A stretch of DNA of 9,558 nucleotides from Pseudobutyrivibrio sp. UBA1225 (GTDB lineage Bacteria > Bacillota > Clostridia > Lachnospirales > Lachnospiraceae). Shown here in pieces: positions 6,808 through 9,558 of the stretch. Location of the stretch: the NCBI GenBank assembly GCA_002309345.1, contig DBWZ01000044.1:4546-14103 (forward strand), read 5' to 3'. The translations under genes were made by a program, and so were the position numbers. The notes under the pieces were generated by a model, which saw only the letters and a program-made list of their open reading frames with translations, was not told the origin of the DNA and ran no database searches. Every line of letters starts with the position of its first letter. The first letter of the stretch is position 1.

Positions 6808-8202
6808 TTAACTTACCTCCTGCTTTACATACCAGTTTCCGCTACGCTTCTTAAAGCTCTCTTTGTAGCTGCTCTTTAATCTGTATTTTTCCTGGAATTC
6901 TTCAACCTTTTTTATAGTGTTAGCAATAACCTCCACACCTTTAAAGCCATATGTAACCTTATTCTTTGTGGAAATAACAACTGCTCCCTCATAAGTAGCA
7001 AATGAGCTTCCTGATTTTTCACTAAAATATATATCTATGTTGTTCTTAGCTAGCTCGTTTGCCTTTTCAAACTGCTGTCCATTTCCAATGATTGCTATAG
7101 TAGTCTTTGGTAAAAAGTCTAATTTCTTCAGCTGTTTTCTGTTGTCTAAATCCACAAATGAAGATGAAAATCCAACCACTTCTCCACCTAAATTTTTAAA
7201 CAATCGAGCATAAGCAGAAACTTTACTAAGAGCTACATCAACAAAGATTTTCTTATCCTTTAATACATCCTTTATAACCACCTGAGATAACTCAGCTTCC
7301 GCTTTATCAATGTATTCAATCACTTCATCTTCGATATTAAAAAATGCGGCAAGCTTTAAAAGAAAATTCTTTGTCCCTCTAAATCCCACAGGTACATCGG
7401 TCTCTATGTAAGGTACGCCAAAAACTTCCTCAAGCTCCTTAGCTAGATACTCACCCTCTTCTGGGTTAAGCACTACAGATGCTCTTGCCTTTGATGCTCT
7501 TTTAATCTCATCCACATTTGAGAATCTTGGAAGTATCTGGAATTTGATATTAAGCTCTCTAAAAATATCAGCTATAACTGCTACGTCCTCAATATCTTCT
7601 GAATAAGAAATGATATTTATGAAATCTTCCTTAACATCCTCATTGTTTGAAACAAGATATTTCAATAGACTATGTGTAACGATGTCATATCCTGTAACAG
7701 GTGTTTTAGTTTTAAAACCATCTGTATAAATGCTGATAATTGGAATACCTATTTCATCCTCGAGCTCCAATATGACTGAATTAATGTCATCATTATTGAT
7801 AGCAACTACAGGTGTTCCAACAATAAAAATTGCCTTTGGATGCTTTTCCTCATAGGCTCTAAGAATAGCCTCAGAGAGTTTATCATCTCCACCTAAAATG
7901 GTGTCTCTTTCTACGAGATTTGTTGAATACCAGCTAAAGTTTTCATTATTATTTTGAGCAATTCCTATAGCTCCACATCCAATGGAGCCATTTACTATGA
8001 TTGCTGTATCCTCAATTGTAGAAAGGACATCAAATGCATAAATCGTTTCATCATCATGTATTTGGGAGAAGGTTCTGATTCTTTGCTTTATCTCCTCACC
8101 TGATGTTTCATCAATTAGAGCTTCCAAATTACCATGAAAATGGCTAAGGGAACTTAAGCGTTTTTCTCTTGTTAACGCTTTTCTTTCATCTAAAAAACTC
8201 AT
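6808..8202 (-). CDS. Nitrogenase component 1-like subunit with a single cysteine (NifD/BchZ-like)
   Basis: This 464-residue protein is the partner of the subunit that follows it. Its only cysteine is Cys76 in VNGSIGCGAI, equivalent to the second P-cluster Cys of NifD (Cys88 in HGPVGCGQ). Aligned without gaps from there, the first Cys position (NifD Cys62) is Asp50. The third (NifD Cys154, SECPIGLIGDD) falls on Pro in GTPVVAINNDD. The flanking signatures DTILGGDDKLSEAI and NNDDIN are kept, so this is a real component-1 fold and not a chance match. No cysteine is available for a FeMo-type cofactor, so it cannot be a nitrogenase in the usual sense. The ATG at 8202 follows AAAGGAG; the gap to the Fe protein gene is 26 bases. 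It may bind substrate at the site where NifD holds its cofactor (inference). The sequence is divergent, and other D/K assignments are possible. Confidence 0.83.
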   Translation of the reverse strand: MSFLDERKALTREKRLSSLSHFHGNLEALIDETSGEEIKQRIRTFSQIHDDETIYAFDVLSTIEDTAIIVNGSIGCGAIGIAQNNNENFSWYSTNLVERDTILGGDDKLSEAILRAYEEKHPKAIFIVGTPVVAINNDDINSVILELEDEIGIPIISIYTDGFKTKTPVTGYDIVTHSLLKYLVSNNEDVKEDFINIISYSEDIEDVAVIADIFRELNIKFQILPRFSNVDEIKRASKARASVVLNPEEGEYLAKELEEVFGVPYIETDVPVGFRGTKNFLLKLAAFFNIEDEVIEYIDKAEAELSQVVIKDVLKDKKIFVDVALSKVSAYARLFKNLGGEVVGFSSSFVDLDNRKQLKKLDFLPKTTIAIIGNGQQFEKANELAKNNIDIYFSEKSGSSFATYEGAVVISTKNKVTYGFKGVEVIANTIKKVEEFQEKYRLKSSYKESFKKRSGNWYVKQEVS

Positions 8203-8228
8203 CTTTTAGGTTCTCCTTTCTTGTAGTG

Positions 8229-9104
8229 TTAGATTGCCTCAGCAACTCCTACTACGCCACTTTCGATATCGTATATACGGTCTCCCCAATTTCTAGCCCA
8301 ATCTCTAAGCTCTGATGAACCAAGTGGATTTGGAACCACAAGATTTTCATTTTCAGCGATATGTTTAGCTAAGTTTCTATAAATATCTGCCTGAGCGCTG
8401 TTTGGCTTAGCCTCGATAACTGTCTTGCCGTAAAGCTCTGACTGCTGTACATCAATTGAACGATTTACATATCCTGCAATGCTAGTGCCTGTCTTTGCAA
8501 CGAAGTCCTCAACAATTTCTCTGTGATATCCTGGCTTCATGCTATTTGCAATAACGCCGCCAAGCTTTGCTCCGCCTGTAGGTGCATATTTATTAATGGC
8601 CTTGAAAAGATTGTTAGCTGCATATAAAGCCATAAAATCTGATGATGATACAACGTAGGCTCTGTCTGTAATTCCATCGCGAATAGGAACAGCAAAACCA
8701 CCACAAACAACGTCGCCAAGTACATCGTAAAGTACGTAATCAGGCTTGAACTCCTCAAAAAGATTAAGCTCCTGAAGAAGATTAACTGCCGCGTTAATAC
8801 CACGACCTGCACATCCAACACCTGGTACTGGACCGCCGGATTCAATACATAAAACTCCACCAAATCCCTTTACAGAAATATCATCAAGATGAATCTTGTT
8901 ACCTTCTCTTAAACTATCAAGAACTGTAGGAAGATAGTTATTTCCTCTAAGTGTATTTGTAGAATCACTCTTTGGATCACAACCAATTTGAATTACTCTA
9001 TATCCAGCCTCTGCAAGTGCTGCACTAATATTTGATGTAGTTGTTGATTTTCCGATTCCACCTTTACCATATATAGCTATATGCTTACCAATTTTCTCTG
9101 CCAT
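8229..9104 (-). CDS. NifH-family Fe protein (ATP-dependent electron donor to the reductase)
   Basis: This 291-residue protein has the complete NifH/BchL/CfbC layout: P-loop YGKGGIGKSTTTSN (12-25), the GCDPKSDST switch I segment (41-49), Cys98 in GVGCAGRGI with Arg101 at the site that is ADP-ribosylated in some nitrogenases, and Cys134 in DVLGDVVCGGFAVPIR with Asp127 of switch II. Cys98 and Cys134 from each monomer would hold the bridging [4Fe-4S] cluster of a homodimer. The family passes single electrons to a component-1 partner with ATP hydrolysis, and the two partner genes follow at once. Its motifs are close to true NifH, closer than the component-1 genes are to NifDK. The start at 9104 follows a GGAAAGG-type site; metK ends 16 bases before it. 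The identity of the family is certain; assignment to nitrogen fixation is not supported. Confidence 0.96.
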   Translation of the reverse strand: MAEKIGKHIAIYGKGGIGKSTTTSNISAALAEAGYRVIQIGCDPKSDSTNTLRGNNYLPTVLDSLREGNKIHLDDISVKGFGGVLCIESGGPVPGVGCAGRGINAAVNLLQELNLFEEFKPDYVLYDVLGDVVCGGFAVPIRDGITDRAYVVSSSDFMALYAANNLFKAINKYAPTGGAKLGGVIANSMKPGYHREIVEDFVAKTGTSIAGYVNRSIDVQQSELYGKTVIEAKPNSAQADIYRNLAKHIAENENLVVPNPLGSSELRDWARNWGDRIYDIESGVVGVAEAI

Positions 9105-9120
9105 TTCCTTTTACCTTTCC

Positions 9121-9558
9121 TTATACTGTTGTAGCTTCCTTAGCATCTGAAATAAACTGAACTGCGATGTCTACCTTGATGTCATCAAAATATTTTTTAA
9201 TCTCATCTACCTTATCTAAATGCTCCCAAGGAAGGTCAACATCTGTTCTTCCGAAGTGGCCATAAGCTGCAGTCTGCTTGTAGATTGGCCTACGTAAATC
9301 AAGGGCATCAATGATTGCTGCTGGTCTGAGGTCAAATACTTTTTCAATAATGCTGACAATCTTTTCATCATCTATTACTCCCGTGCCAAATGTATCTACT
9401 GCAATAGATACTGGCTTTGCTACTCCAATGGCATATGCAAGCTCAACCTCAAGTCTCTTCGCCACACCTGCTGCTACCAAATTTTTTGCTACCCAGCGAG
9501 CTGCGTAGGCTGCAGAACGGTCAACCTTTGTTGGATCCTTTCCTGAGAAAGCACCGCC
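9121..9558 (-). CDS. metK: S-adenosylmethionine synthetase, C-terminal 145 residues (partial, runs off the right edge)
   Basis: The frame is open to the window edge and ends at TAA 9123-9121. The first visible residues, GGAFSGKDPTKVDRSAAY, are the second MetK signature, with the ATP- and phosphate-binding Lys and Asp, and are followed by ELAYAIGVAKPVSI, FDLRPAAIIDAL and TAAYGHFGRTDVDLPWE, all standard for the C-terminal domain. MetK makes SAM from methionine and ATP in the cytoplasm. The tail after the PWE motif is somewhat longer than in E. coli. Its stop lies only 16 bases from the Fe protein start, so it appears to be the preceding gene of the same operon. That placement suggests either SAM supply for the radical SAM proteins or a link between the reductase and methionine (inference). 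The promoter and any SAM riboswitch lie outside the window. Confidence 0.97.
   Translation of the reverse strand, partial: GGAFSGKDPTKVDRSAAYAARWVAKNLVAAGVAKRLEVELAYAIGVAKPVSIAVDTFGTGVIDDEKIVSIIEKVFDLRPAAIIDALDLRRPIYKQTAAYGHFGRTDVDLPWEHLDKVDEIKKYFDDIKVDIAVQFISDAKEATTV

Noticed and set aside
8537..8863. Minus-strand 108-residue frame inside the Fe protein gene
   Set aside because: It is an alternative frame wholly within a strongly conserved NifH-family gene and has no independent signature.
5374..9104. A genuine nitrogenase (nifHDK) for nitrogen fixation
   Set aside because: The component-1 subunits have 3 and 1 cysteines in place of 3 and 3 plus the cofactor Cys, there is no NifEN or NifB nearby, and the neighbours are transport and SAM-related genes.
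5374..9104. Chlorophyll (BchLNB/BchXYZ) or F430 (CfbCD) biosynthesis
   Set aside because: No pigment or tetrapyrrole genes are present, the organism looks like a Clostridium relative, and CfbD is a single-gene homodimer while here two distinct subunits are encoded.
5374..9104. Direct assignment as methylthio-alkane reductase (MarHDK)
   Set aside because: The sulfur context is similar, but the cysteine pattern does not fit an enzyme with a nitrogenase-like P-cluster and cofactor. I keep only the analogy.

Overview
The window looks like part of a low-GC Gram-positive anaerobe, most likely class Clostridia and perhaps Lachnospiraceae (rumen or gut type). This rests on AT-rich third positions, strong AGGAGG-type ribosome binding sites, tight one-strand gene packing and the style of the proteins. 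The taxonomic call is inference. Every supported gene lies on the minus strand, so transcription runs from right to left.

Reading in the direction of transcription, the window holds a tightly packed operon: the C-terminal part of metK (9558-9121), a NifH-type Fe protein (9104-8229), two nitrogenase component-1-like subunits (8202-6808 and 6807-5374), a lipoprotein substrate-binding protein of the SsuA/TauA type (5354-4290), a radical SAM protein (4265-3036), an SsuC/TauC-type permease (3025-2264), an MTA/SAH nucleosidase (2267-1560) and an SsuB/TauB-type ATPase (1513-725). Successive gaps are 16, 26, 0, 19, 24, 10, -4 and 46 bases.

The 362 bases between 363 and 724 have no large gene but hold a second regulatory unit: a near-consensus promoter (651-679), a 33-residue peptide with five Cys codons (603-502) and a strong intrinsic terminator hairpin (471-418). 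These lie in front of a second radical SAM gene (362 to the left edge), which is paralogous to the one in the operon. This is the layout of a cysteine-sensing transcription attenuator.

The nitrogenase-like enzyme is not a nitrogenase. One subunit keeps the three cluster cysteines (C12, C37, C100). The other has a single cysteine in its whole length (C76), with Asp and Pro at the other two ligand positions, and no cysteine is left that could hold a FeMo-type cofactor. This 3+1 pattern resembles the [4Fe-4S] site of the dark-operative chlorophyll reductases rather than a P-cluster.

Working model (inference): the transporter imports a small organosulfur or similar compound. The Fe protein and the two-subunit reductase act on it with the radical SAM proteins. 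MetK supplies SAM, or uses methionine that is made, and the nucleosidase removes 5'-deoxyadenosine, MTA or SAH. Five tandem Cys codons in the leader tie the paralogous radical SAM gene to cysteine or sulfur shortage. The set resembles the idea of the methylthio-alkane reductase system but differs in its cluster ligands and partners, and it may be an undescribed nitrogenase-like sulfur-salvage system.
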